A stretch of 64,000 bases of DNA from a virus, in IMG/VR virus record IMGVR_UViG_3300047551_000431, positions 27,481 through 91,480 of that record; one strand, 5' to 3'. The translations under genes and the position numbers were made by a program. This document shows positions 34,972 to 45,128 of this stretch, piece by piece. Numbering within the stretch: the first letter of the stretch is position 1; each line of letters starts with the position of its first letter. The notes beneath the pieces are model-generated. The model searched no databases. It saw nothing but the letters and a program-made list of their open reading frames with translations, and was not told the origin of the DNA.

Positions 34972-35985
34972 CTAATTATTCCAATACTTTTCTACAGTTT
35001 TTGTTGCGTCTGCTAAAATACTTTCGTTCAGAGGATTTCTTAAATACTCAACAACCTCCGCAACATTTCTACCTAGTAGAGAACCTGTGTTCTTATGATA
35101 GATCATACCGTCTGCTTTTGCTGTAAATACTTTGTAGTAAATACTATCTTTAACAATCGCCTTGAGTTTCAAAGTCTCCATGTCAAGATTTGCAGTATTA
35201 AGGAATTCTTCAGCAGCACGTTTAGCATTACGTTCTGTACCTTCTCCCATAATGTGTTTATCCATCATATCATAGATTACATCAATAGGGGTAGATTTAC
35301 GATATGTTGCACCAGCTACATCCACTAACTTACCTATATAGAATAACTTATTAGTATTCTTATCAATAAGTTTCTGAAGTTCAGCAAGTGCTTTGTTACG
35401 AAGTTTCTTAAGTTCAGTTCTTGTAGAAGCTGTATCTTCATATCTGTCTAAATAGAATTTAGGTGTTTTAGTTCTAATTTTTGCATCTTCATAAGATTTA
35501 GCAATAATGCTAAAACCACCTGATTCAATTGCATATATTTTAATAAGATCATAAGGATCTTTTGTAGGATCTAAATTAACAGGTGTGTTACCACAACGCA
35601 TTGTAATCTTTGCCCAAAACTCATCATTGTCAGGACGAAGTAATTTTACTTTATTCCAGAACTCAGGATCATCAGGATTAAGAACATTTGCAGCAAGTTG
35701 TTTTTCTAACTCACATACTACATTTCTAATCTCTCTGATTTTAGCTTCTCTTACTTCAGGATCTTTAATCAATTTGATCTCAGGAGCAAATTCATTAAGA
35801 CCTGTAACATAACGTTTGATTCCGTTATGTTCGATACAAGCTAATTGTTCTTCGTGATATACACCTTCAAAAAGTGCTAGTCCGTAATTTTGAAGACCCA
35901 TGTTGTCAACGGACTGATTGACGTAAGGTTTAACTGCAATAGGACCCTTTTTAGAAATAGGTTCCTGTACCATTGTAAAGCTCAT
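34972..35985 (-). CDS. Conserved capsid-region protein, 337 aa
   Basis: It sits directly after the major capsid gene, as a protein of this size does in other crAss-like genomes. It has the opening MVQEPISKKGPIAVKPYVNQ, a helical region (REAKIREIRNVVCELEKQL at about 75-93), then YEDAKIRTKTPKFYLDRYED and a C-terminal domain. No enzyme motif is visible. The capsid terminator and a TATATTTG box lie between it and the capsid gene, so it probably heads its own transcript. Possible capsid accessory protein; function unknown. Confidence 0.66.
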   Translation of the reverse strand: MSFTMVQEPISKKGPIAVKPYVNQSVDNMGLQNYGLALFEGVYHEEQLACIEHNGIKRYVTGLNEFAPEIKLIKDPEVREAKIREIRNVVCELEKQLAANVLNPDDPEFWNKVKLLRPDNDEFWAKITMRCGNTPVNLDPTKDPYDLIKIYAIESGGFSIIAKSYEDAKIRTKTPKFYLDRYEDTASTRTELKKLRNKALAELQKLIDKNTNKLFYIGKLVDVAGATYRKSTPIDVIYDMMDKHIMGEGTERNAKRAAEEFLNTANLDMETLKLKAIVKDSIYYKVFTAKADGMIYHKNTGSLLGRNVAEVVEYLRNPLNESILADATKTVEKYWNN

Positions 35986-36010
35986 AATTTTGTTGGTTTT
36001 TTATGTTTGA

Positions 36011-36018
36011 CAAATATA
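36011..36018 (-). promoter_or_regulatory. Bacteroidetes-type -7 box (TATATTTG)
   Basis: TATATTTG on the minus strand fits TAnnTTTG. It lies just after the capsid terminator and 25 bases before the ATG of the 337-residue gene. No clear -33 TTTG is present, so the call rests on the -7 box and the position. Confidence 0.5.
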
Positions 36019-36020
36019 GT

Positions 36021-36050
36021 AAAAAGGGGAGAGTTTTCACCCTCCCCCGT
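36021..36050 (-). terminator. Terminator after the major capsid gene
   Basis: On the minus strand GGGGAGGGT pairs with ACTCTCCCC (nine pairs, one G-U) around a GAAA loop and runs into TTTTTT. It ends the capsid transcript. Confidence 0.9.
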
Positions 36051-36066
36051 TTTACATTTATAAAGA

Positions 36067-37704
36067 TTAGAAAGAACCTCCGGTAATTGGGTTGCGCATA
36101 ACAATCTTCAATACCTTGGTTGGGTCTTTTACCCAGATAGCAGGCATCATTTGTGTCATGTATACGCGGTATCCGTTGAATTGACCAGAAGACTGGAATC
36201 CTTGAGTACGTCCCATGTAATCCATGGTTCCGTTTTGGTACCACCACTTCAATTGATTATCCCATCCCAACTTCAACATGTAGATGTTATCGTTAGTGTT
36301 ATCGGTGATATCAAAAATAATGAAGTTGTAAGAAGACAATGGGAAACCATCGATAAGAGGATTCTCAATATCGTTAGTATGCAAGTTGTCGAACGCAGGA
36401 TTCAATACAAACTTAACATTTGCCAAGAATGGGATAACGTAAGAAGTGTAAGCAAAACCGAAGTTCAAATCCATACCCTTACCAGTGATAGCACCGATAT
36501 CAGCAGCTTGGATCAACAAACCAGAATTGATTGCCTCTTTCTTAATAGCTTCGTTAACCATACGCATACCACCCATACCGGTTTGTACGATCAATTGACG
36601 CTTAGGATCTGGTCCTTGGAAGTCAACTTTACCAGCATAGAAGTTATAGATCTCAGAACGGAACAAATCCAAAGTGAAACCAGACTTGTTGTATACGCGC
36701 TTGAAAGAGTTATCCAACTGCTTCCAAAGACCCACAGACAAACGCAAATCATCTGGACCGTCTTGACGAACACGACCACCTTGTCCCCACATCAAGTAAG
36801 TCTCAATGTCAGATGCAACTTTGGTCAAGTGAGCTGCTTCCATAGCAGTCAAGAAAGTACGAGACAATGAACCGTTACCCATTGCACGCTTAACATAATC
36901 CTTACCCATCTTAGAAACCATAGTTTCCATAGAAGTGATAGAAGGATCAGAAGTCTTATCAAAGTTTCTCCAGATCTCAACTACAGGAACTGTACCGTCA
37001 GCGTTCATACCACCTTTGATCATCAAGTCAGCACGAGATGAAACAGAGTAATGTACGTGAGCTTCAGCACCACCTACGAAGTTGTAGTATTCACGGAAAC
37101 CTGATTGAATTTGGATATCAGAGAAACGCTCTCCGTACTCACCACGAGCAGAACCTTTACGGAACAACTTGTCACCAGGTTGCAAGTACTTGCTACAGTC
37201 AATACCTTGACCATTGTCATTGTTTACCAATTGTACAGTGTAGATGAAACCATCACCAGTAGGGATGATATCGTCTGCAGTGATGTACATCTCAGATCCA
37301 TTGTACTTGTCATAAGTGATGATGTCACCATGTCCAAACTCACGACGTGAAATCTTGATTTGGAATGTAGTTCCATCAGTACCTAGGTTAGTTGGTTGTG
37401 TACCCTCACCTAAATCGGTAAGAACATTGTCAACAACGTAAGGAAGATCTTGAACGACAGGTGTCTGCCATTTGTACTCTCCGCGAGCGTTATCAACTGT
37501 GATTACGTTCTTTCCACCAAAGCTAGACATCTGATAAAGAGGCATTTCTACTTTCTGAACCATTGCCCACAAGTCAACTGGTCCTAGATCCATAGGTTCT
37601 GCATTTCTCAACATGTTAACCAAGTGGTAAGAATCTACGTGTGAACTAGCTTGGTAGTTGGTATCTCGTAGAAATATACCATTGTTTAAAACTGGAGTTG
37701 CCAT
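36067..37704 (-). CDS. Major capsid protein (HK97-fold), 545 aa
   Basis: Sequence of the crAss-like capsid protein: the opening HLVNMLRNAEPMDLGPVDLW at about 27-46, then the E-loop-like part, and the P-domain helix with KTSDPSITSMETMVSKMG near 250. The C-terminal third contains FLANVKFVLNPAFDN and the final VLKIVMRNPITGGSF. It lies between the probable scaffold and the 337-residue gene, after portal and TerL, and is followed by a strong terminator, as expected for the most abundant protein. Codon use is markedly cleaner and more GC-rich than that of its neighbours, which also points to high expression. Confidence 0.92.
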   Translation of the reverse strand: MATPVLNNGIFLRDTNYQASSHVDSYHLVNMLRNAEPMDLGPVDLWAMVQKVEMPLYQMSSFGGKNVITVDNARGEYKWQTPVVQDLPYVVDNVLTDLGEGTQPTNLGTDGTTFQIKISRREFGHGDIITYDKYNGSEMYITADDIIPTGDGFIYTVQLVNNDNGQGIDCSKYLQPGDKLFRKGSARGEYGERFSDIQIQSGFREYYNFVGGAEAHVHYSVSSRADLMIKGGMNADGTVPVVEIWRNFDKTSDPSITSMETMVSKMGKDYVKRAMGNGSLSRTFLTAMEAAHLTKVASDIETYLMWGQGGRVRQDGPDDLRLSVGLWKQLDNSFKRVYNKSGFTLDLFRSEIYNFYAGKVDFQGPDPKRQLIVQTGMGGMRMVNEAIKKEAINSGLLIQAADIGAITGKGMDLNFGFAYTSYVIPFLANVKFVLNPAFDNLHTNDIENPLIDGFPLSSYNFIIFDITDNTNDNIYMLKLGWDNQLKWWYQNGTMDYMGRTQGFQSSGQFNGYRVYMTQMMPAIWVKDPTKVLKIVMRNPITGGSF

Positions 37705-37727
37705 TTTTTATTTATTAATTAAAAGGG

Positions 37728-38006
37728 TTATTTTTTCTTCATCGATCCACCTTTCTTAAAAGGTGAAATTGCTTTCATTACTTTTTTTACGTCTTTCTTC
37801 ATACCTCTGTATGTAGAACTTTTATCTAGCTTATCGTCAATTGCTTTAGCACCTGCATAAGCGCTTTTACCAGCACTCTTTGCTCCCTTAATTATCATAT
37901 CCTCTCCTTTCTTTACAATCGTGCTCGGTCTTGCTACACCGGGTACATATCCGGATCCACTAGATTTTTTTGCTGGTGTCTTACCACCTTTTTGCATTTT
38001 TTTCAT
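37728..38006 (-). CDS. Small Lys-rich protein with GG tags, 92 aa
   Basis: Begins MKKMQKGGKTPAKKSSGSG and ends PFKKGGSMKKK. The core is helical and basic (KGAKSAGKSAYAGAKAIDDK). It is placed between scaffold and capsid genes, four bases after the scaffold stop. The GG tags match those of the tiny-gene block. Perhaps a capsid-internal or DNA-binding protein; no known family. Confidence 0.62.
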   Translation of the reverse strand: MKKMQKGGKTPAKKSSGSGYVPGVARPSTIVKKGEDMIIKGAKSAGKSAYAGAKAIDDKLDKSSTYRGMKKDVKKVMKAISPFKKGGSMKKK

Positions 38007-38009
38007 TTT

Positions 38010-39254
38010 CTATCGTTTAAAAAAGTTATCGTTTCTTGGTATCCTACGCTGGCGTGTTTCTTCACGTTCAACTACAGGAGTACTAGATTGCATTTTAGCT
38101 TGTTCGGTTTTTAACTGACGCACAGTCTTTTCAACTGTTTGTTGTTGACCCTGACCTCTAAGTTTAGTTTTATATCCGTCAGGATCTGCTAGCAACCACA
38201 ATGCTTCAGCAATCAAATCATGGCGAGGTTCAACATACTGATACTTCTCTAGTAAGTGTCCCAACAAGTTTGTTGGTCTACCTGACATGGATGGGTATTG
38301 TGGTTGAACTAATCCACTGTATAACATTGATTGTGTTTTCTTATCAAGTTTTACACCGTTTAACTCACCTGGTTGTAATGTAGAGTAAACATTCTGCATG
38401 TAGTGTTGAGCTGCTGCTTCTTGTTGTTTTCTAATTCTTTCTTGTTCAGCAACTTTGCGAGCTACAACTTGTTCTTGCATCTTGTCCAACTTTGGTTTGA
38501 ACTTCATAGCTTTCGCTTCTAGTTCACCTCTGTCTTTCCATCCTATGATCTCTTCGTCAATATCGTCATCAGTTCCAAAGTTTGTTGCTCTTAAGTATTC
38601 GCGTAGAATTACTTCTTGGTCACGCTCATTCTTAGGATTCAACTCTCTGTGTTCTTCGACTTCTGACAAGATCTTAAACAAACCTTTTAGATCAGCACCA
38701 CCATCTGCTACATACTTTGCAGCATATTGTAGTTCTTCTGGAAGAGAATCAAAAAACTCTAGGGGAGTTTCTTGACGAAGTCTGTTTTCCATTTCGTTAA
38801 AGTTTGCATCAAGCAACTCTTCAAAATCTTTTACAGAATATTCTTCCAAAGGTTTGTCATCATCAAAAGGAACAATCTTACCTGATTCAATCATTTTATT
38901 GAATACTTCTGCAAGTCCGCTTTTTTCAACTTTTGGTCTACCTACTGGTTTCTCATTAGTTTCATTATCTTTTGGACCAGAGAAGTCATCTTCAGGATCT
39001 GCTTCTTTGATAATAGAATCTACATCTACCTTTTTTTCCTTTGAATCATCTGAGTCATCCTCATCTAATTCGTTGTCAATAAATGACATATCTGGTGAAG
39101 TTGAACTGAAGATACTTGGTTTCGCTTCAGTCTTCTTACCATCTGTGTCAGGAAGCATAACGTTTTCTGCTCCCGGGGTTCCTAGAATTTCATCTAGGTT
39201 GATTTCTACTTCTTCTACAGAAGTAGAATCATTGTTTTGGTTAGTCGTACTCAT
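38010..39254 (-). CDS. Probable capsid scaffolding protein, 414 aa
   Basis: A very acidic N-terminal half (DDSDDSKEKKVDVDSIIKEA at about 65-85) is followed by a helical charged region with a Gln-rich coiled coil (ARKVAEQERIRKQQEAAAQH at about 270-290) and a basic C-terminus (RQRRIPRNDNFFKR). The order portal, this gene, capsid protein is where phage scaffolds lie, and an acidic body with a basic C-terminal capsid-binding end is typical of them. No protease motif is seen. Named by context. Confidence 0.62.
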   Translation of the reverse strand: MSTTNQNNDSTSVEEVEINLDEILGTPGAENVMLPDTDGKKTEAKPSIFSSTSPDMSFIDNELDEDDSDDSKEKKVDVDSIIKEADPEDDFSGPKDNETNEKPVGRPKVEKSGLAEVFNKMIESGKIVPFDDDKPLEEYSVKDFEELLDANFNEMENRLRQETPLEFFDSLPEELQYAAKYVADGGADLKGLFKILSEVEEHRELNPKNERDQEVILREYLRATNFGTDDDIDEEIIGWKDRGELEAKAMKFKPKLDKMQEQVVARKVAEQERIRKQQEAAAQHYMQNVYSTLQPGELNGVKLDKKTQSMLYSGLVQPQYPSMSGRPTNLLGHLLEKYQYVEPRHDLIAEALWLLADPDGYKTKLRGQGQQQTVEKTVRQLKTEQAKMQSSTPVVEREETRQRRIPRNDNFFKR

Positions 39255-39287
39255 AAAGTTGGTTTAGCTTTACATTAATAATATACA

Positions 39288-39295
39288 CAAAATTA
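39288..39295 (-). promoter_or_regulatory. Possible -7 promoter box (TAATTTTG)
   Basis: TAATTTTG on the minus strand, 33 bases before the scaffold ATG, in the 102-base gap between portal and scaffold genes. It fits TAnnTTTG, but the gap is so AT-rich that chance is possible. Confidence 0.4.
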
Positions 39296-39356
39296 TAACT
39301 TTAAACTTTATAGATTAATATTCTAAAAAAAGAAAATAAGATTCTATAGCAAAAAG

Positions 39357-42107
39357 TTATTTTTTCTTATTTTTATCGTTGTCTTTTTTGTCGTATTTGT
39401 TCTTGTTTTCTCTTGCAATTTGCAATTGTGTTTGTGCAATCTGCTGTTGAGTAGCAAGTTTTTGACGCTCGATTTCCATTTTATCTCTATGTTCTGATTG
39501 CTTGTTTACCTCTTTTTCTTTTTCAAAACCCATTGTCTGAATGTATTCTTCAGAACTTTGAATTTGTTTAAGAGCATCCATGTAATCAGACTGTTGATTC
39601 TGGTTTTGATCTTGCATAGCACCGTAACCAGCAGATCTAATCTGTGCTTCAACAATACGAGCTTCTCTATCTTTCTGATTCTCACTAGCTTCAAATTCCA
39701 ACTTCTGACGTTGTTCTTCAGCTTTTGCTTGAAGTGCTTGTTCTTGCATCTGCTGTTGCTGTTGCATTTCTGCTTGCTTTTGTTCTTGTTGCTTAACTTC
39801 AGCTTTCTTAAGAACATTAGATACCTCAGCAATAGATTCAGATTTAAGTACATTACCTAGATCATAGATAGACGCACCTGTTGTGTTATTCTGAATTGCC
39901 ATTTGTTTAAGCTGTTCAAGAATAGCACGTTGATTTGCTTTAGTAGCTACAAATATATTTAGATCTCTAAGTAATAGATCTGTTCCGTTTATTTCAAAGT
40001 TCGTACGCTCATCCTCCGTAATCATATACTGTAAACGATTTGACGGTTTAGTAGAATGATAATACTGTGCTAGGTCTGTACGCATTTGATGCACTCTAGG
40101 CATCAAGTAGTCACAGTGTTGTATAAAGTAAGTCTCTGTCTGCGCGTACGAAGCATTAATAGATTGCTCAATACCGGTAGCGGTCTGCTGACCGATCTGC
40201 TGACCTAAACGTTGTGGAGTAATACCAATAACTTCAAATGCTTGCATCTTAAAGTAATTAGCAAGCTGTATACGTGACATCAAGCGATTAGTTTGATCTA
40301 GATCCAATTTCTGATAATGCTGGAATGATAAAGCGTTCTCAGTATTAGTAATAGATGTATCTAAGGGTAACATCTGGAAGTTCTTCATAGCAACATAAGC
40401 TTTCGCTAAGTTGTTCTTACCCCAGTCTTCACCCAAAGAATGTTTAGGTAGAGCGTTCTGATCTAACATGATTACTGTACCCAACTCATCTACAAGAATA
40501 TCCGCAATCTGATTATTTACAATATTGTATCCAATCTGGAAAGGTTTCATCAAATCTACAAGTGACGTAGACCTGGTGTTCCTATCTGTAAATACAGAAC
40601 CTTCAACTGGTAGTTTGCATCCATACAAACTAGATTCACCTTTAAACTGGAACTTCAACGGTTTGATGTTGTTCTGATTAATACCTAAGTATATAGGATT
40701 AATACCACCAGGGTTATTCGATCCCCAGAATGTAGGTCTATTAGGACCAATCTTTACACCACCCCATACTTCGTTAATCCAGATCCAATCAATATGCTCA
40801 CCAAAGATTAAGTTATCCTTCGTTTTATTTTTAATAAGAGACGTGTTGTACTGAGGTTTGTCGGTAATTTTATAAGATTCATCTACAATATCTTGGAACA
40901 CATCTCCATTATCATTAATCTTAGTTAAGTGTCCTACTTTACGTTGTGACTTCCAATATGCTGTAGTTACACGAAGCATGTTAGACATACCCATATCAAA
41001 ATAGTCTTCGTCTTGAGACATGATCCAGTTTACGATATCACCACCGTGCTGGGTATTATCCCACATAGAAGTAAATTGGCGATAACCTAAAGATGGTAAA
41101 TTAGTGTTCCATTCGTGAGATTTAGTCGCATCGTAGTAACTACCATCATTTTGATAACCTTGAATAGGATAACCAGCAGAACGAACAGGATAAATTAATT
41201 CTAAAGAAGCAAGTTGTTCTTCAGTCATTAACCATCCGTATTTATCAATAACGTCAGCAACAGTCATCATATCAAACTTACCAACCCATTGACCTTGAGA
41301 TATATATCGATTATCTGGTGACTTATGATAGAATGTAAGAACAGGATTCCATAACTCTACATCATAATCATCTTCCATCATTTTAAAATGCCAGAACTCT
41401 CTATCAGTAATAAGCATATCGCGGAAAGCACGTTCTTCAAGTTCTTCCATTTTAAACCTGTCAACGTCTACTTTATGCTGATGTTCTGCCCACTGCTCAA
41501 CCATACTCTTATAACTCTTAGAAAAGAAGTCTTGTATTTCTGGTAGAGTTTTCATTTTATCTGGCGCCATTGCTTGTTGAAACTCTTCAGAATCTTCTGG
41601 GTATCCCATTTCTGAAAGTTTCATCATCATATCTTGTTGAGCGTTAAATAAAAGAACTTCTTCTACTTGAGCACGCTTTTGTTCTAACATCTCATTATAA
41701 GAGATATCATCAACCCCACTATAAGATACGCGTGTATTTCTTTTAGCAAACTCAGAAACTAGTGTATTAATAACATTAGGAACGATTGGATAAAACTTAA
41801 GTTCTAGTGCAGATACATCTTCTTGTGTTAATGTCTCAATAAGATCAGCATATTCATTATCCTGCTCAACGATATAATCACCACGATCAATGATACCTTT
41901 AGCAAGTTTATAGTTTTTCATCAAACGACGTGCGTTACGACGAATTTGTTTCAATCCTTCCCACTCCAACCAGTCTAGATTCCATGCTGTCCAATCGTTA
42001 TCTTTCTTAGAACGAGGTATAAACTGAATGGGTTGATTAAGTGTTCCCATTCTATTGTAATCCGCTTTCGCACCATTCTTTAATTGTAGGGCGTTATATA
42101 CTTGCAT
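39357..42107 (-). CDS. Portal protein, 916 aa
   Basis: crAss-like portal: helical N-terminal region with WLEWEGLKQIRRNARRLMKN at about 48-67, then KFYPIVPNVINTLVSEFAKR at about 105-125, which is the family signature. The wing and stem follow, with NALSFQHYQKLDLDQTNRLM near 605. The last 150 residues are a long Gln/Lys/Glu-rich coiled coil ending in a Lys/Asp tail (NKYDKKDNDKNKKK), longer than in many portals. It starts one base after the TerL stop. The portal is the DNA gate and packaging-motor docking ring. Confidence 0.9.
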   Translation of the reverse strand: MQVYNALQLKNGAKADYNRMGTLNQPIQFIPRSKKDNDWTAWNLDWLEWEGLKQIRRNARRLMKNYKLAKGIIDRGDYIVEQDNEYADLIETLTQEDVSALELKFYPIVPNVINTLVSEFAKRNTRVSYSGVDDISYNEMLEQKRAQVEEVLLFNAQQDMMMKLSEMGYPEDSEEFQQAMAPDKMKTLPEIQDFFSKSYKSMVEQWAEHQHKVDVDRFKMEELEERAFRDMLITDREFWHFKMMEDDYDVELWNPVLTFYHKSPDNRYISQGQWVGKFDMMTVADVIDKYGWLMTEEQLASLELIYPVRSAGYPIQGYQNDGSYYDATKSHEWNTNLPSLGYRQFTSMWDNTQHGGDIVNWIMSQDEDYFDMGMSNMLRVTTAYWKSQRKVGHLTKINDNGDVFQDIVDESYKITDKPQYNTSLIKNKTKDNLIFGEHIDWIWINEVWGGVKIGPNRPTFWGSNNPGGINPIYLGINQNNIKPLKFQFKGESSLYGCKLPVEGSVFTDRNTRSTSLVDLMKPFQIGYNIVNNQIADILVDELGTVIMLDQNALPKHSLGEDWGKNNLAKAYVAMKNFQMLPLDTSITNTENALSFQHYQKLDLDQTNRLMSRIQLANYFKMQAFEVIGITPQRLGQQIGQQTATGIEQSINASYAQTETYFIQHCDYLMPRVHQMRTDLAQYYHSTKPSNRLQYMITEDERTNFEINGTDLLLRDLNIFVATKANQRAILEQLKQMAIQNNTTGASIYDLGNVLKSESIAEVSNVLKKAEVKQQEQKQAEMQQQQQMQEQALQAKAEEQRQKLEFEASENQKDREARIVEAQIRSAGYGAMQDQNQNQQSDYMDALKQIQSSEEYIQTMGFEKEKEVNKQSEHRDKMEIERQKLATQQQIAQTQLQIARENKNKYDKKDNDKNKKK

Positions 42108-42108
42108 A

Positions 42109-44319
42109 TTATCTTAAGTTTCTAAAAGGTTGTTTGGGTATCTTCATTCCATTAAATGCTGAACCGGATCCACCAATATGACGGAACGGGCTCATATTCA
42201 ATTTACTGAAATTATCGCGTTTATCCAACTTTTTCGCCTTATCTGTCTCCTCATATCTCTTTTTATAACCACGATTTGCTTGTTGGACTTTAGCAAATGC
42301 AATTAATGCAGCAAACGATACTAGTCTATCGACGTTTAATCCTTCCTGATATGCTGCCATTTCAGTAAGTAGCATAGGGTCCGGTATACGTTCTACACCA
42401 TAAACGGTTTTTACAACTTCACCATCAGACTTAGTTTCTACATCTAACTCTTCTTTAAGAAAGTCAATTGCATAACTAAGCATGTGACTTTTAAATAGGG
42501 TACCTGTATTCTTCCAACCGTACTCCTGGAATACATTAGCATTTGCACCAAGATCTTTAAGAAATAATATTTGTGATCTCTGAACTAAATACTTTTGTTT
42601 TTTCCTATACAGCATGTGGTTAATGAACTGAGAAATATTATTTTCTACTATTGTCCACGCGTTATACCACTCTATAATTAATTCAAGACGCTCGTGTGTT
42701 TTATTAATATCATCAAAACGACCGCACCAAGCAGCTACTATCTTATCTCTTTCTATGAAAGTCTCTACTTTTTCACCGTCATTTCTGGTTACTTCTACCG
42801 CTGTTTTGTATACGTATATAGAACACAATGACTCCGATGTTGTAGTTTTACCTTCACCTACCGGGTCAACAGAAGCATAGTACATTCCGAACTCCGGATT
42901 CTTTACAGGTCTTTCATAACATACAAATACCCCTGTTTTATCTTCACGTTTTTTATCTACAGGGAATTCCATGATCGGTAACTTAGATGTTGGTTTAACA
43001 TCCACATCCCCTTTCTCATCCCTATAAATATCTAAGAACTCAGTAGGATAAGTTTTCTCTTCAATCCTTCGCATCTGAGCACCTATAAGATTTAACGGGA
43101 ATATAGATACCTTTCTGTAAGCAAACGCTTCTTCAATATTTCTGGGATGCTGAGAAATACGCAACTGATATTGTTCAGGACTAAGATCTTTCTTCCACTT
43201 CTCAAACTGTTCATCTAGTGCTTTAAGTGCTTCTTCTACTTTAGAGTTACCAAACTCATCAATAAATGGTGGCATTGACCATTGTTCCGGAATAAACAAA
43301 CCCGATCTACCATGCGTACCCTTAGAGTCTATAAGATCTGTTTCTACTGCGTATATGTCATTGGGGTCTGGTCTGAGTGTCATCTCTTTTAGAGGTTCAC
43401 ACTGATCAAGGTCACCCACAGATCCTGCTGCGATAAACATACCTGTAGTAACAAATCCGGATCTCATAGCAGGACGGATATACTCAAAGGTAGTATCCAT
43501 TTTAGGAGCAATACCAGCTTCCTCGTGGAAGAAATACTTACAAGGTCCCCCTACCCCATTTGTAGGATCTTTCTCAAAAGACATTCCTTGAAGTACACCT
43601 TTGAGACCTACTTCTGTTTTACGCTTTTGTGAACCTTGTACTATTTCGATCTTTTGTTGCCATAACAAAACTTTCCCGGGGTTCATTGGACGATACCATG
43701 CTGTATGTTTATTCAAGAATGCTTCGTATTCATTTAAAAACTTCCATGAACCTTTATCATTAATATAGTCTTTTAGACTAGCACCTACTTTTAGAGTAAT
43801 ACCCTCTTCAAACCAGATCTGATTAATCATCTTACCCATGTGGTAGTATGATGAAGCTATCTGACGTTTCTTAAGTATAGAACTATGCTTGTAATGTAAC
43901 TCAGCTAATAGTTCGTATAGCGCCATATGGTACTGCGCATCACGCACGTCCGCGAAACCAAACTTCTGAATCTCCTTATTAAAGATAGGTAAGAAGTTCA
44001 ACCACATGTAATAGTCTCTAGGGAGATACCAAGTATTGGTACCATTCTGGAAGATCACACCGTACCGACACTTATTTTTCTCATTATCCCAATATATTCT
44101 ATAGTCTTTACTTCCTTGGGGAGAGATGCAGTATACACCATTTTGATTGAATAATCTAGCTTGCTCGTTAAATAAGAAACTAGTCTCATCAAAATTATAT
44201 TTACCGGGTTCTTTAAATACAGATAGTACAAAGTCCTTGTATTCATCTCTTGTTTCAAAAGATGTTGTGAACCATATACCGTTTTTCCAAGTAGGTATTT
44301 CTATAAAACTAGTATTCAT
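42109..44319 (-). CDS. terL: Terminase large subunit, 736 aa
   Basis: ATP-driven DNA packaging motor with nuclease. The ATPase part has the divergent crAss-type Walker A region (KRQIASSYYHMGKM at about 150-165) and Walker B-like KYFFHEEAG (about 263), followed by the coupling segment FIAAGSVGDLDQCE. The nuclease part has YYASVDPVGEGK (about 480, first catalytic Asp) and FLKDLGANANVFQEYG near 590. It overlaps PhoH by 11 bases and precedes portal. No small terminase gene was recognised in the window. Confidence 0.92.
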   Translation of the reverse strand: MNTSFIEIPTWKNGIWFTTSFETRDEYKDFVLSVFKEPGKYNFDETSFLFNEQARLFNQNGVYCISPQGSKDYRIYWDNEKNKCRYGVIFQNGTNTWYLPRDYYMWLNFLPIFNKEIQKFGFADVRDAQYHMALYELLAELHYKHSSILKKRQIASSYYHMGKMINQIWFEEGITLKVGASLKDYINDKGSWKFLNEYEAFLNKHTAWYRPMNPGKVLLWQQKIEIVQGSQKRKTEVGLKGVLQGMSFEKDPTNGVGGPCKYFFHEEAGIAPKMDTTFEYIRPAMRSGFVTTGMFIAAGSVGDLDQCEPLKEMTLRPDPNDIYAVETDLIDSKGTHGRSGLFIPEQWSMPPFIDEFGNSKVEEALKALDEQFEKWKKDLSPEQYQLRISQHPRNIEEAFAYRKVSIFPLNLIGAQMRRIEEKTYPTEFLDIYRDEKGDVDVKPTSKLPIMEFPVDKKREDKTGVFVCYERPVKNPEFGMYYASVDPVGEGKTTTSESLCSIYVYKTAVEVTRNDGEKVETFIERDKIVAAWCGRFDDINKTHERLELIIEWYNAWTIVENNISQFINHMLYRKKQKYLVQRSQILFLKDLGANANVFQEYGWKNTGTLFKSHMLSYAIDFLKEELDVETKSDGEVVKTVYGVERIPDPMLLTEMAAYQEGLNVDRLVSFAALIAFAKVQQANRGYKKRYEETDKAKKLDKRDNFSKLNMSPFRHIGGSGSAFNGMKIPKQPFRNLR

Positions 44320-44971
44320 TAAGGAGTCTTAGGATTTCATTTAATGACTCATGCCTATGATTATCATGTAGGATGATTTTATTTACCCAATCAGATTTAT
44401 CAAGCTTTGCTATATCGTGAATCGCTGAATCATTTTTAAACTTTAAATCTATTTGCTGAGAGTCCCCTGTGAAAATCATTGTAGCATTTTTACCCAGACG
44501 TCCTATACACATTTGTAATTGAGCTTTAGTTAAGTTCTGAAACTCATCTATGATGCATACACAATCTTCAAAAGTCCTTCCTCTAAAGTGCGTAAGGGAT
44601 ACTAACTCTAAAGATTCATTTTCTTCAAGCTTTGTAAGTATCTCAGGTTTATTATACACTTTACGAATGTTAGATTTAATAGGGACTAACCAAGGTTCCA
44701 TTTTTTCTTTTTCAGAACCGGGTAAGAAACCATTGTCTTCAGTAGACACAGTGGGTCTTGTGATAACAATCTTATTTACCTTCCGTTTAAATAGCATATC
44801 TAATGCTATCTGTACAGCTAATAAGGTTTTACCAGAACCAGCTTGACCAATTAGAAAGTTAAATGGTCTTTGTAAGATAAGTTCCTTAGCACGTTTTTGC
44901 TCTTCTGAAAGAGTTAATGAAAACTTGATGTCACCTTTAGGTGGATCTTTCTCAATGTTTTGCTTTGCCAT
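44309..44971 (-). CDS. phoH: PhoH-like ATPase, 220 aa
   Basis: Walker A at residues 42-49 (GQAGSGKT), VITRPTVSTEDNGFLPGS at about 70-88, Walker B with VCIIDEFQN near 140 and TGDSQQID near 170 are the PhoH signature. PhoH proteins are RNA-binding ATPases, possibly helicases, common in phages but of unclear role. The length is that of the compact phage form without a PIN domain. It overlaps the small gene upstream by 20 bases and TerL by 11. Confidence 0.92.
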   Translation of the reverse strand: MAKQNIEKDPPKGDIKFSLTLSEEQKRAKELILQRPFNFLIGQAGSGKTLLAVQIALDMLFKRKVNKIVITRPTVSTEDNGFLPGSEKEKMEPWLVPIKSNIRKVYNKPEILTKLEENESLELVSLTHFRGRTFEDCVCIIDEFQNLTKAQLQMCIGRLGKNATMIFTGDSQQIDLKFKNDSAIHDIAKLDKSDWVNKIILHDNHRHESLNEILRLLNEY

Positions 44972-45128
44972 CTTCTATCCTTTTTATCAAAGATACAACA
45001 TCTTTATGACTTGTAGGTAAAGAAGCGTCATTCATAAATTCAGCAACCTTGTCTCTAGGTATTGCTAACCATTCTTTTCTATACTCAGCATAGTATAAAA
45101 AGAACTCTGATAAATTACATTTGGTCAT
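44952..45128 (-). CDS. Small protein, 58 aa
   Basis: I choose the ATG at 45126-45128 (MTKCNLSEFFLYYAEYRKEW) because it overlaps the previous gene by only 14 bases, while longer starts would overlap by up to 150. It contains aromatic and charged helices (KDVVSLIKRIEDGKAKH). No known family. It overlaps PhoH by 20 bases, so it belongs to the same transcript. Confidence 0.55.
   Translation of the reverse strand: MTKCNLSEFFLYYAEYRKEWLAIPRDKVAEFMNDASLPTSHKDVVSLIKRIEDGKAKH

Noticed and set aside
36151-36870. Rightward 239-codon ORF opposite the capsid gene
   Set aside because: A complementary-strand shadow caused by the clean codon use of the highly expressed capsid gene.
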